DNA of 64,000 nucleotides, taken from JBFGFX01 sp965232455. Its GTDB lineage: Bacteria; Pseudomonadota; Gammaproteobacteria; Steroidobacterales; Woeseiaceae. The notes below the pieces were generated by a model. That model was not told where the DNA came from and did not search any database. It was given only the letters and a program-made list of their open reading frames with translations. The stretch lies in contig OZ246981.1 in assembly GCA_965232455.1 (NCBI GenBank), forward strand, positions 2,914,001-2,978,000, read 5' to 3'. The translations under genes and the position numbers were made by a program. The stretch's first letter is position 1. Every line of letters starts with the position of its first letter. Of the stretch, positions 17,090 through 25,778 are shown in pieces.

Positions 17090-18190
17090 ATGTCGCGCAG
17101 CACGATCCACGAATTGCAGCCCCGCGCCGATCACGAGGGCATGAGTCGGCGGCTCGCCGTGCTCGCCTGCAAACGCGCGATCCGCGGTGTGCTCGAAAAG
17201 CGGCTGCGGGAAGACTACCGGGACACCGTTGCCGCACGGCGCGAGCCCGCGGACGCCGCGGAGCTTGCGGCGGAGCTGGAAGGCCTCGACAGCTACAAGC
17301 TGTGGGCCAGCGCGAGCCGCGCGAGTCAGGATCGCATGTGGCGAGTACTCGCGGCGCAGATCGACGCGGACTATCCGAGAATCGCCGAACGGGCGACGCA
17401 GCTCATCCAAAACGCCCCGGGCGGCCTGGACATCGCGAACGACACGGACGTCCCGGCCTATCAGACGGCGCACACGGTGCACGGCCAGCCGGGCGGTTAC
17501 ATGCTCGAACGCGGCGATGATGATCTGGCGGCGGGTGTGCTGTACGAGGCCGGCGGAAACCTGTACGCGCTCGGCCAGGGCATCGGTCAAAAAGACTCCA
17601 AGGGCCAGCGACTGATTCAGTTGCTGCGCGCGCGATTCCCGACACTGAAGCCCCTGCGCATCCTGGAAGCCGGCTGCGCCGCCGGCGGTCAGTCGGCCGA
17701 CTACCCGGCCGCGTTCCCCGACGCGGAAGTCCACGCCATCGACCTGTCGCCCGGAATGCTGCGATTTGCGCACGCGCGAGCGGCGGCGCTGGGCTCCAAC
17801 GTCCAATTCCACCAGATGGACGCGGCGGCAACCCGGTTCCCCGACGCCTGGTTCGACCTGATCGTCAGCCACAACCTCTTTCACGAGGTGGCAGCGGAGC
17901 ACATGCCGGCCATCATGCGGGAATGTCATCGGCTGTTGGCGCCGGACGGCGTGTGCATTCACCAGGACGTACCGACGCAGACACGCCGCCTGGATGCGTT
18001 CACCCGCTTCCTGTCCGAATGGCAAAAGGACAACAATGACGAACCCTACTGGCTGGACTATGCCAACGCCGACCTGCCCGCACTGATGATCGGGGCCGGC
18101 TTCGATGCGGCAAACGTAACGGATGACTATCTGACGGCGATAGACGGACCGATTCCCTGGTACGTCGTAACCGCGTTCAAACCGGGCTGA
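17090..18190 (+). CDS. SAM-dependent methyltransferase (class I)
   Basis: 366 residues. Motif I of class I methyltransferases is ILEAGCAAGGQSADYP (about residues 190-205), followed by VHAIDLSPGMLRFA (acidic loop) and FDLIVSHNLFHEV (motif II). The post-motif CHRLLAPDGVCIHQDVP is typical of UbiE-like small-molecule methyltransferases. The N-terminal 180 residues are an extra helical domain of unknown role. The start codon follows CGGGA and is 20 bases past the double operator. The methyl acceptor is unknown; it may methylate, or demethylate in reverse, an island intermediate. Confidence 0.85.
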   Translation: MSRSTIHELQPRADHEGMSRRLAVLACKRAIRGVLEKRLREDYRDTVAARREPADAAELAAELEGLDSYKLWASASRASQDRMWRVLAAQIDADYPRIAERATQLIQNAPGGLDIANDTDVPAYQTAHTVHGQPGGYMLERGDDDLAAGVLYEAGGNLYALGQGIGQKDSKGQRLIQLLRARFPTLKPLRILEAGCAAGGQSADYPAAFPDAEVHAIDLSPGMLRFAHARAAALGSNVQFHQMDAAATRFPDAWFDLIVSHNLFHEVAAEHMPAIMRECHRLLAPDGVCIHQDVPTQTRRLDAFTRFLSEWQKDNNDEPYWLDYANADLPALMIGAGFDAANVTDDYLTAIDGPIPWYVVTAFKPG

Positions 18191-18199
18191 CGCGTTCCA

Positions 18200-18481
18200 T
18201 CAGACCGTCAGGCGCCGCAGCGTCTCCTCGAAAAACGCCTGATGGCGTTCGAGCCGCTCTGCAACCACCTCGTCGCTTATCTCATAATCGTCCACCGCGT
18301 CCGACGTCGCCACGACGCCGCCGGCAGCCAGACGGTCGCGAGTATCCAGACTGTCCCGCAAGACGCAGACCTGCTCTGCAAGTTCCAGGACGAGCGCCAG
18401 CATCCGGTCCTTTTGCGCATCGTCGTAATAGCGCGGGCGATATTGTTGCTGCGCCTTTGTAATTTCTTCAAGTGATTTCAC
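18200..18481 (-). CDS. Small hypothetical protein (93 aa)
   Basis: Its start overlaps the end of the MDR reductase gene by 14 bases, so it is the second gene of that operon. It is helical and charged (MKSLEEITKAQQQYRPRYYD, then LALVLELAEQVCVLRDSLD), with no signal peptide and no membrane segment. No family is recognised. The helix pattern suggests an oligomer or a subunit. Confidence 0.6.
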   Translation of the reverse strand: MKSLEEITKAQQQYRPRYYDDAQKDRMLALVLELAEQVCVLRDSLDTRDRLAAGGVVATSDAVDDYEISDEVVAERLERHQAFFEETLRRLTV

Positions 18482-19487
18482 GTTCCGTCCTCAGGTCTAC
18501 GGTAACCTTGCCGCGGTTCCTGCCGTTCAGCAAATGCTCGACGGCGTCCGCGACCGCGGAGAGCCCCACAAACGGCGTCTCGTCGATCAACGGCCGAATT
18601 GCGCCGTTCGCGAGCATGCCGAGCAGACGACGCCGCGCATCCGCGGCATGTGCGGCAAACCGATAGTTCATGAATCCACGCACCGAGGCCGCTTTCCAGT
18701 AGAGCCGCGTATAAACCCGTTCCTGCGTCACCCTGACCGGCGGCAGCCGGTCCGTGGTTGCGCCGCAGACGACGAGCCGCCCATGCGGCGCCAGGTTTTC
18801 GAGCAACGCATCAAACGTCTCTCCGCCCACGGAGTCCATCGCCAGGTCGATGCGTTCCGGGTATTCCCTCGCCAGCGTTTCGGCCAGGGATTCCTCGTTG
18901 TACTGGACGACCCGCGACACGCCGACGCGTTTGAGCCAATCCGCCTTTTCGCCGGTCCCGCACACGGCAATCACGTGGTTGCCCGCACGAACCGCCAGCT
19001 GCACCGCGATGTTACCGAGCCCGCCGGCCGCGGCCGTGATGCAGACCGTTTCCCCGGAGGACATTTCCCCCACGCGCTCCAGGGCCAGCATCGCCGAAAC
19101 CCCGCTCGGGATCAGCGCGAGGATCTCCCGGCTGACTTCCGGGACCGGAATCACGTCCGCGGCCGCGCAAATCTTGAACCGACGATAGCCACCTCCGGCG
19201 CCGACCGTGACGACGGCATCCCCAATCGAAAGCCCTTGCACCTCCGCGCCCAGCGCCTCGATGACGCCGATGGCCTCGACGCCCGCGTCGGCGGGCGGCG
19301 CAACCGGCGTGTGTACGACTTTGTTGGCGCACATCATTTGATCGTAGACGCCGTTGACGCCCGCAAAATGATGGCGCACCACCACCTCTTGCGGCCCCGG
19401 TGCGCGGACCCGTTCGACGACGACGCGCGTACAGTCCCTGAAGGACTCTCCGAGGCGGTGAATAACGATCTTGCGGTTTTCCTTCAC
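18468..19487 (-). CDS. Zinc-free MDR quinone oxidoreductase-like protein
   Basis: 339 residues of the medium-chain reductase family. The N-terminal GroES-like part has VVRHHFAGVNGVYDQM and AGVEAIGVIEALG. The Rossmann domain has VCITAAAGGLGNIAVQLAV, in the form typical of NADPH quinone reductases. VCGTGEKADWLKRVG and AMDSVGGETFDALL follow. Structural-zinc cysteines are absent. It would reduce an enone or quinone with NADPH in the cytoplasm. It reads away from the operator at 19627. Confidence 0.85.
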   Translation of the reverse strand: MKENRKIVIHRLGESFRDCTRVVVERVRAPGPQEVVVRHHFAGVNGVYDQMMCANKVVHTPVAPPADAGVEAIGVIEALGAEVQGLSIGDAVVTVGAGGGYRRFKICAAADVIPVPEVSREILALIPSGVSAMLALERVGEMSSGETVCITAAAGGLGNIAVQLAVRAGNHVIAVCGTGEKADWLKRVGVSRVVQYNEESLAETLAREYPERIDLAMDSVGGETFDALLENLAPHGRLVVCGATTDRLPPVRVTQERVYTRLYWKAASVRGFMNYRFAAHAADARRRLLGMLANGAIRPLIDETPFVGLSAVADAVEHLLNGRNRGKVTVDLRTEREIT

Positions 19488-19626
19488 GATTCGCTCATTC
19501 TATCGACGTCGTGCCAGTCGCGACCCGCTCGCCGGGCGCGCGTGCGCTGAACGGAATCGCAGAACGCAATACCCGTCACGCCGATTTTATTGCGCGATCC
19601 CGGCCGGACCGGCATAATGTCACAAA

Positions 19627-19642
19627 CATATAACAATATATC
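19627..19642. promoter_or_regulatory. Island operator, CATATA-ACAA-TATATC
   Basis: Copy of the island palindrome in the 197-base divergent gap between the MDR reductase (minus, start 19487) and the DUF1838 gene (plus, start 19685). The core arms ATATA/TATAT are perfect. Confidence 0.55.
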
Positions 19643-19684
19643 CAATACTGCGACAGCCCAGACAGCCGATCCGGAGGACTCATC

Positions 19685-20584
19685 GTGAATGCGATTCCAC
19701 GCGCCGTTCAAACCCTTTTGGTTGCCAGCCTACTGCCCCTAGCCGGCGCCGCCGCGGGACAGCAGCTCGACCCGAACAACTCCAAGGACGTCTTGCAGAT
19801 CAACCGTAAGGTCATGTGTTCGACGAACGACGGTGAAGCCGTGACCTACTGGTGGCACGGTGAGGCGTTTTCGCGGCGCATGGGCGAACGCGACAAGCTC
19901 CTGTTCCTGGTGGAAGGCATGAACGTTCGGGCCTGCACGGCCGTCAGCGACGCCGCTAAAGGTGAAGGATTCAAACTCGTTTCCCGTGAAATCCTGCTTT
20001 ATAAGGACCCGCAGTCCGGCGAGGTTCTGGCCACCTGGGAAAACCCGTGGACGGGCGAGACCGTGGACGTGCTGCACGTCGCGAACGACCCGGTGAATTT
20101 CACGATGTACGAAACCGGACGTGACGGCAAACCCATCACCTGGGGCGCGACGACGCTGGACGGCCGTTGGTGGCAGACCACGACCGTGCCGCTTTTTTAC
20201 CCCAACCCGCTTGCCGGCGCCTATCAGCCCGAAATCGGCGGTACCTACCACGCGACCGAGATGTTCAACTTCATGGGTGATCTCGACAGCGTGCTCGACG
20301 GCAGCCAGGATAATGCCAACGTCCAGGTGGGCTGGGTGCGCATGTCCGACTGGCTGCCCTGGATGAAAATGGGCGGACGCGACGGCGTCATTTACATGCA
20401 TACGGCGGGCAGAAAACTCGAGTCCTGGGACGACATGTCCGATGTCATGAAAAACGAGATCCGAACGCATTATCCGGACTACGTCGGCCCGCCGCCGCTG
20501 GACGACGAACGCCGCAATGAAACGAGCTGGATTTACTACAAGAAAGTGCGCGACGGCGAACGCAAGGCGCCCGTCAGAAACTGA
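19685..20584 (+). CDS. Exported DUF1838 protein
   Basis: 299 residues with a signal peptide ending near AAAGQQ. The body matches the DUF1838 pattern as I know it: an early MCSTNDGEAVTYWWHGEAF, REILLYKDPQSGEVLATWEN, and a Trp-rich middle (GRWWQTTTVPLFYPNP). A conserved C-terminal stretch contains MGGRDGVIYMHTAG and ends HYPDYVGPPP. The family is uncharacterised; members often occur in catabolic clusters for aromatic or polycyclic substrates. First gene of a nine-gene plus-strand operon (19685-26825) running from the operator at 19627. Confidence 0.75.
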   Translation: MNAIPRAVQTLLVASLLPLAGAAAGQQLDPNNSKDVLQINRKVMCSTNDGEAVTYWWHGEAFSRRMGERDKLLFLVEGMNVRACTAVSDAAKGEGFKLVSREILLYKDPQSGEVLATWENPWTGETVDVLHVANDPVNFTMYETGRDGKPITWGATTLDGRWWQTTTVPLFYPNPLAGAYQPEIGGTYHATEMFNFMGDLDSVLDGSQDNANVQVGWVRMSDWLPWMKMGGRDGVIYMHTAGRKLESWDDMSDVMKNEIRTHYPDYVGPPPLDDERRNETSWIYYKKVRDGERKAPVRN

Positions 20585-20601
20585 TCGTTGGAACCGATGC
20601 G

Positions 20602-21075
20602 TTGAAAAACATCGTCAAACGAACCACGCTGATCGTGCGCGATATGCAGGCATCGAAGCACTGGTACGAGCACGTAATGGGCATGACGGTCTGGATGGAC
20701 ACGGAGGTTACGCTGTCGGGCACGGGAATGGCCGCCGGCAAGGCCGGGGACGTCACACACCTGATCATACTGAAGTGTGAAGACCCGGCGATCGGTATGA
20801 TCGGCCTGCTCCAATGGATCGATCCGCCGCTGCCGGCGCCCGAGGAAATCCCGAAATCGGTCACCTACGGCAACCCGACGTTTGTCGTCGGCTCCGATGA
20901 CGTAACGACGATGTTCGAGCGCGCGAGCGAACTCGGCACGCACGTCCACTCGGCCCCGCGCGAATGGTCTATCCGCGGCCAGAACGGCAAGATGAAACAC
21001 TTTCTCGGCCTGTCCCTGTTCGATCCGGACGGCTATTTTTACGAGGTCAACCAGCTTTTACGGGAAAGCGACTAG
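20602..21075 (+). CDS. Single-domain VOC protein
   Basis: 157 residues from a TTG start at 20602, 17 bases after the DUF1838 stop. One vicinal-oxygen-chelate domain: VKRTTLIVRDMQASKHWYEH at the start, and GLSLFDPDGYFYEVNQ at the end with the ligand Glu in YEVN. No conventional ATG fits. It is probably a cytoplasmic isomerase or lyase in the pathway. Confidence 0.75.
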   Translation: MKNIVKRTTLIVRDMQASKHWYEHVMGMTVWMDTEVTLSGTGMAAGKAGDVTHLIILKCEDPAIGMIGLLQWIDPPLPAPEEIPKSVTYGNPTFVVGSDDVTTMFERASELGTHVHSAPREWSIRGQNGKMKHFLGLSLFDPDGYFYEVNQLLRESD

Positions 21076-21111
21076 GCCTGTCGACCTCATGTCCAGCGGC
21101 CAGGCAGACGG

Positions 21112-22146
21112 ATGAATGAGGACAAAAACTGCCAGTGGCTCGTTGCCAGGCGGCCGTCGGGCAACGTCGTCGCGGAAGATTTCGAGTATCGCGAGACGGC
21201 GATACCCCAGCCCGCCGACGGTCAGTTTTTGCTGAAAACGCTCTACCTGAACCTTGCGCCCGTCATGCGTATGTACATGTCCGGCGAGTCCGTCGCGGGC
21301 GAAACGGCGTTGGACGTCGGTGACGTCATTCACGGTCGCGGCGTCGCCGAAGTCATCGAGTCGAAACATCCCGGCTTTTCGGTCGGCGACATCGTGCAAG
21401 GCCAGACGGGGTGGCAAACCTACAAGGTGTCCGCCGGCAGCGTACAGGAGAAGTTCCGCAAAATCCCGGACCGCGGCGTGCCGTATTCGATCGGGCTGTC
21501 GACCTTCGGCATGACCGGCTTTTCGGCCTACTTCGGTTTTCTGGACTGCGGCAAGCCGCAGGCTGCCGACGTCGTCGTGGTTTCCGGCGCCGCGGGCGGC
21601 GTCGGTTCGCACGTCGTGCAGCTTGCGAAAATACGTTGCAAGCGCGTTGTCGGTATCGCCGGCGGCGGAAAAAAGTGCCGCTTCATCGAATCGCTGGGCT
21701 GCGACGCCGCGCTGGATTACAAGAAAGGCGACATCGCGGCGCAAATAGCGGACGCGTGTCCGGACGGCATCGACCTGTACTTCGACAACGTCGGCGGCGA
21801 AACCCTGTCCGCCTGCCTGGACAATCTGGCAATGAACTCACGGATCGTCCTTTGCGGTTCGATCTCCGAATACCTGCTCGACGAGCCGTTCGGACTCACC
21901 AACTACACCAAGCTGCGTCGCACCAACTCGACGATGCAGGGATTTTTCATTTATAACCATGTCGACGACTTCGACCGCGCCGAAGCGGATCTCGGCCGGT
22001 GGGTCGCCGAGGGCAAACTCGACCCGGTCGAATTCACGTTCGACGGTTTTGAGCGTATGCCGCAAGCGCTGGCCAGTCTTTACGACGGATTGAACGTCGG
22101 CGTGACGCTGTGCCGCGTTCGCCGCGGCCCGTACGACGATGGATGA
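21112..22146 (+). CDS. NADP-dependent MDR reductase (CurA/alkenal reductase type)
   Basis: 344 residues. It shows the layout of 2-alkenal / 15-oxoprostaglandin reductases: LYLNLAPVMRMYMSG near the N-terminus, VVVVSGAAGGVGSHVVQLAK for NADPH binding, and GIAGGGKKCRFIESLGCDAA. IDLYFDNVGGETLSACL follows, as does a Tyr-containing SISEYLLDEPFGLTNY loop. It reduces the C=C bond of an alpha,beta-unsaturated carbonyl. A paralogue is at 29025. Confidence 0.88.
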   Translation: MNEDKNCQWLVARRPSGNVVAEDFEYRETAIPQPADGQFLLKTLYLNLAPVMRMYMSGESVAGETALDVGDVIHGRGVAEVIESKHPGFSVGDIVQGQTGWQTYKVSAGSVQEKFRKIPDRGVPYSIGLSTFGMTGFSAYFGFLDCGKPQAADVVVVSGAAGGVGSHVVQLAKIRCKRVVGIAGGGKKCRFIESLGCDAALDYKKGDIAAQIADACPDGIDLYFDNVGGETLSACLDNLAMNSRIVLCGSISEYLLDEPFGLTNYTKLRRTNSTMQGFFIYNHVDDFDRAEADLGRWVAEGKLDPVEFTFDGFERMPQALASLYDGLNVGVTLCRVRRGPYDDG

Positions 22147-22184
22147 CAACAGGCCGCAATAGACGGCCGAATCTGGGGGACATC

Positions 22185-22640
22185 ATGAGCGATCAAGCAA
22201 CCGACTACGTGCGTTTCCAGCGCGCCAACTTCGTCGTCACCGACCTCGACCGGGCGCTGAGATTCTACCGCGACGCGCTGGGCCTCAAGCTCGACTTCGT
22301 CAAGGACTCGCCGGACGACTCCTATTCTTACGACGTGTTCGAGATCGGGCCGTCCCAGCCGATACGTTTCGCGGTGCTCAGCACGGAAACGCAGGTGCGG
22401 GTCCTGGCCTTGACCGAGCTGCCCGGCGCGACGCTCGACGCCGTACCGAATCCGCGCCGCAGCGCTATCGTGCTGGAAGTCGGCGACGTTGACGGCGTCG
22501 TTGCCGCCGCAACCGAGGCGGGTTGCCACGTCTACCGCGAAGACGAGCTGATCACCCATGACGGACGCGTTGGCCGCGAAGTCGGCTTCGTCGATCACGA
22601 CGGCAACCTGACCGTCATCTATCACATCCCACAGGCGTAG
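22185..22640 (+). CDS. Single-domain VOC protein (glyoxalase-like)
   Basis: 151 residues. The ATG at 22185 follows GGGGGA; the frame is open further upstream but overlaps the reductase. One VOC module: RANFVVTDLDRALRFYRDAL at the start, a loop DDSYSYDVFEIG, and HDGRVGREVGFVDHDGNLTV near the end. It sits between the MDR reductase and the carrier in the long operon. Confidence 0.78.
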   Translation: MSDQATDYVRFQRANFVVTDLDRALRFYRDALGLKLDFVKDSPDDSYSYDVFEIGPSQPIRFAVLSTETQVRVLALTELPGATLDAVPNPRRSAIVLEVGDVDGVVAAATEAGCHVYREDELITHDGRVGREVGFVDHDGNLTVIYHIPQA

Positions 22641-22650
22641 GGGAGCGCTC

Positions 22651-24006
22651 ATGGACCATCCCTCAGAACAGACTCCGTCAGCCGGCGCAGCCGACAATCC
22701 GTACCCGAACCCCAGGTACGCGTGGTACATGGTGGCGATGCTGACGGTCGCGTACGTCCTGTCGTTCGTCGACCGTTACATCCTCGGCCTGCTCGTCGAG
22801 CCGATCAAAGCCGATCTCGGCATCTCCGATTCGGACATGGGCCTGCTGCTCGGCATCTACTTCCTGCTGTTCTACGCAATCATGGGATTGCCGCTCGGCT
22901 ATCTCGCCGACCGTACGCGGCGCACCTGGCTGGTCGCCGCCGGCATTGCGCTGTGGTCGGCCGCGACCGCCGCCTCGGGGCTGGCAAAGAACTTCTGGCA
23001 CCTGGCTCTCGCGCGTTTCAGCGTCGGCGTCGGCGAGGCCACGCTGAGTCCCTGCGCGATGTCGATGATCTCGGACAGCTTCCCGCCGGAGCGACGGGGC
23101 AAACCGATCGCGTTTTATACGGCGGCCCTGTCCCTGGGCGCGGGTATCGCGTCCATCATCAGCGCGGGCGTGCTCACCTGGGCGAACTCGGTACCGGAGG
23201 TCTCGGTTCCCCTCGTCGGAACCGTGGCACCCTGGCAAGCGACGTTCTTCATCGTCGGTCTGCCCGGTCTGCTGGTCGCCGTCGTTTTCTTTTTCATGCG
23301 TGAACCCGCGAGAATCGGTCGAACGGCGACCGGCGCCGGCGCCGACGAGGGGTTTAGCGCGATGTTCGACCACGTCGGCAAGCGCTGGAAGATCTACGGC
23401 AGCTTCGTGATCTTCGTCTGCATCATGACAATCTCGGCTTACAGCCAAGGCTGGTTCGCGGCCATGTTTGCGCGAACCTGGGACTGGGCGGCGCGGGACT
23501 ACGCGCTCGTGAACGGTTTGATACTACTTGCGATCGGGCCGGTGACGGTGAACCTGGCCGGCTGGCTCTCCGATCGGCTCGTGTCGCAGGGCCGTCGTGA
23601 CGCGCCCCTGCTCATCGTCATCGGTGGCGCGTTCATCTTTACGCCGACTGGAATCATCGCGCCGTTGATGCCGACCCCCGAACTCGCGTTCACGGTGCTG
23701 GCGATCAACACGGTCGGCATCGCCGCCACGTCCGCGACGGGCGTGACCGCGCTGCTGCAGATCACGCCCGGTCACATCCGCGGCCTCACGGTCGCTCTCT
23801 ATTATCTGACCATCAGCCTGGCCGGCGCGATCGGACCGTGGATGGTGGGCCAGCTCTCGGACCGGGTGTTCGGCAACGAGCAGCTCAACTACGCGATCGC
23901 AACGGTCCCGGCACTCGTCGGTGTGCTGGTCCTGCCGTTCGCCGCCTACGCGATCCGCGTGTACAACGCCGAGCTCGCCAAGCAGGATCAGGAACAAACT
24001 GCATGA
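22651..24006 (+). CDS. MFS transporter (Spinster-like)
   Basis: 451 residues with 12 hydrophobic segments. SFVDRYILGLLVEPIKADLG in segment 1 and GLPLGYLADRTRRTWLV in the 2-3 loop are characteristic of the Spinster-like branch common in catabolic clusters of alpha- and gammaproteobacteria. The family Arg-Glu features continue in ARFSVGVGEATLSPCAMSMI. Its stop overlaps the start of the next gene (ATGA). Confidence 0.87.
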   Translation: MDHPSEQTPSAGAADNPYPNPRYAWYMVAMLTVAYVLSFVDRYILGLLVEPIKADLGISDSDMGLLLGIYFLLFYAIMGLPLGYLADRTRRTWLVAAGIALWSAATAASGLAKNFWHLALARFSVGVGEATLSPCAMSMISDSFPPERRGKPIAFYTAALSLGAGIASIISAGVLTWANSVPEVSVPLVGTVAPWQATFFIVGLPGLLVAVVFFFMREPARIGRTATGAGADEGFSAMFDHVGKRWKIYGSFVIFVCIMTISAYSQGWFAAMFARTWDWAARDYALVNGLILLAIGPVTVNLAGWLSDRLVSQGRRDAPLLIVIGGAFIFTPTGIIAPLMPTPELAFTVLAINTVGIAATSATGVTALLQITPGHIRGLTVALYYLTISLAGAIGPWMVGQLSDRVFGNEQLNYAIATVPALVGVLVLPFAAYAIRVYNAELAKQDQEQTA

Positions 24007-24797
24007 CCGCGACCCGCAACGACTACGTCGACGCGCCGGACGGACAGATCCACCGGCGCCGGCTCGAAAGCGACGGCGGTGCGCGCCATCCGGCGCTGGT
24101 CTGTCTGCACCCCGCGCCGTACAGCGGCGCCTATTTCACGACCGTGATGCCGATGCTGAACGGCGGCCGCGCGGTGATCGCGCCCGACTACCCCGGTTAT
24201 GGCGGCTCGTACACGCTGACCGAGCCGCCGTCGATCGGCGACTATGCCGCGGCGATGTTGGCCGCGATCGACGACGACCGGGTCGATCTGCTGGGCTTTC
24301 ACAGCGGCTGCCTGGTCGCCGCCGAGATGGCGATACTCGCCCCGGAGCGGGTTCGGCGGCTCGTGCTGATCGACGTCCCGTTCTTCGATCCGGAGACGCA
24401 GCGAAAATTCCACGGCCAGGTCGCGAAACCCCTCGACCTCTCTCGCGATCTCGATTGCCTGCGGAAAGCCTGGGATTTCAACGTTGCGAGCCGTGAGGGC
24501 ATCGTGCCGCTGGACCGCGCGTTCGATCTGTTCGTCGATCAAGTCAGCACGGGACCGCGCGACTACTTCTGTTTCCACGCGGCCTTCACCTACGACTGCC
24601 TGGACCGCTTCGCCCGGATTACGAACCCCTGCACCGTCATCGCCACACAGTCACCGCTGCTGGAACCCACGCGCGCGGCGGCAAAAGCCGTTGAACATGC
24701 CACACTCGTCGTAGAATCGGCCATTACGACCGCCGTATTCGAGCAGGGCGCCGAGACCATTGCCGGCCACGTACGCAAGATCCTGAACGATGCTTGA
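24003..24797 (+). CDS. Alpha/beta hydrolase paralogue with His at the nucleophile position
   Basis: 264 residues, starting at the ATGA overlap with the carrier. ALVCLHPAPYSGAYF is the oxyanion region and VIAPDYPGYGGSY follows. The elbow is VDLLGFHSGCLVAAEMA, G98-F-H100-S-G102, so His100 replaces the expected nucleophilic Ser. At the C-terminus, where a catalytic His is expected, ATLVVESAITTAVFEQGAE contains none. It is therefore more altered than the paralogue at 8468 and may not hydrolyse at all. Confidence 0.8.
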   Translation: MTATRNDYVDAPDGQIHRRRLESDGGARHPALVCLHPAPYSGAYFTTVMPMLNGGRAVIAPDYPGYGGSYTLTEPPSIGDYAAAMLAAIDDDRVDLLGFHSGCLVAAEMAILAPERVRRLVLIDVPFFDPETQRKFHGQVAKPLDLSRDLDCLRKAWDFNVASREGIVPLDRAFDLFVDQVSTGPRDYFCFHAAFTYDCLDRFARITNPCTVIATQSPLLEPTRAAAKAVEHATLVVESAITTAVFEQGAETIAGHVRKILNDA

Positions 24798-25440
24798 GAT
24801 CGGCCTGCTCAAGCTCGGCCACCTGCTGTGCCTCGTTTACTGGCTCGGCGCCGATCTCGGCGTCTTTTATTCGAGCTATTTCGTGACCGACGAGAAGCTC
24901 TCGACCGAGACCCGCGTAACGACGGCAAGAATTCTCTTTGCGCTCGACCAGGCGCCGCGCATCTGCATGCCGCTGATCCTGGCCTTCGGCGTGCACCTCG
25001 CCTATCGGCTGGGCATGTGGAACCTCCCCGCTGTTGCCGTTGCCGCGGCCTGGCTCATCTGCCTGGGCTGGCTTGCCATGGTCCTGACACTGCACGTTCG
25101 CGGGCAGAACGCCAAAGGGCTCACCACGTTCGACTACTGGTTTCGAGTCGCCGTCGTCGCCGTACTGTCCGCATACGCCACATACGCGCTGGCAGGCGGG
25201 CACGTGACGACGTGGCTCGCCGTGAAGCTGCTCGTTTTCGCGGGCCTCGTCGCTTGCGGCCTGATGGTGCGTCGCGGTCTCCGGCCGTTCGGGCCGGCAT
25301 TCACGGCGCTGGTCCAGGGCCGGGCAGGCGACGAGGATAACGCGGCGATCCGCGGCAGCCTGGCGCGCACGCGGCCGTTTGTCGTTGCGATCTGGGCGGG
25401 ACTTCTCGTCAACACGGCGCTCGGCCTGCATCTCTTTTGA
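24790..25440 (+). CDS. Small polytopic membrane protein, paralogue of the gene at 6088
   Basis: 216 residues with about six hydrophobic segments. It overlaps the hydrolase gene by eight bases. Gap-free alignment with the other copy keeps K8, H11, YWLG at 17-20, GVF, TD, D53, PR at 56-57 and H69 (VYWLGADLGVFYSS; LDQAPRICMPLILAFGVHL). No known catalytic motif. The retained His pair hints at a metal or haem site (inference). Confidence 0.6.
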   Translation: MLEIGLLKLGHLLCLVYWLGADLGVFYSSYFVTDEKLSTETRVTTARILFALDQAPRICMPLILAFGVHLAYRLGMWNLPAVAVAAAWLICLGWLAMVLTLHVRGQNAKGLTTFDYWFRVAVVAVLSAYATYALAGGHVTTWLAVKLLVFAGLVACGLMVRRGLRPFGPAFTALVQGRAGDEDNAAIRGSLARTRPFVVAIWAGLLVNTALGLHLF

Positions 25441-25463
25441 CATTGGACTCCCGGAGAACTCCC

Positions 25464-25757
25464 ATGGGCGCATTCATGATCATTCAAGCCGACATCACGA
25501 ACCCCGAGCGGTTCAGGGAGTACGCGATGCGCACGCCGGCGGTCGTTGCCGAATACGGCGGACGCTATCGTTGCATGCGCGGCGAACTCGAACTGCTCGA
25601 AGGCCCGGCTGACGATCGTAAAATCGTCATCTCCGAGTGGCCGTCGATGGACGCGGCGCGGGCGTTCTGGAATTCGGACGCCTACGCCGAACTGAAGAAG
25701 TTGCGCGAGGGCGCGGCCGACGTTAGCGTTTATCTTTGCGAAATCACTGCCGACTGA
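25464..25757 (+). CDS. DUF1330 protein
   Basis: 97 residues; the ATG at 25464 follows CCGGAGAACTCCC. The dimeric ferredoxin-like DUF1330 pattern is visible: FMIIQADITNPERFREYAM, TPAVVAEYGGRYRCMRGELE and ISEWPSMDAARAFWNSDAY. The family's exact activity is unknown. Eighth gene of the long plus-strand operon. Confidence 0.83.
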   Translation: MGAFMIIQADITNPERFREYAMRTPAVVAEYGGRYRCMRGELELLEGPADDRKIVISEWPSMDAARAFWNSDAYAELKKLREGAADVSVYLCEITAD

Positions 25758-25778
25758 TCAATAGGGCCTGTTAACGCT

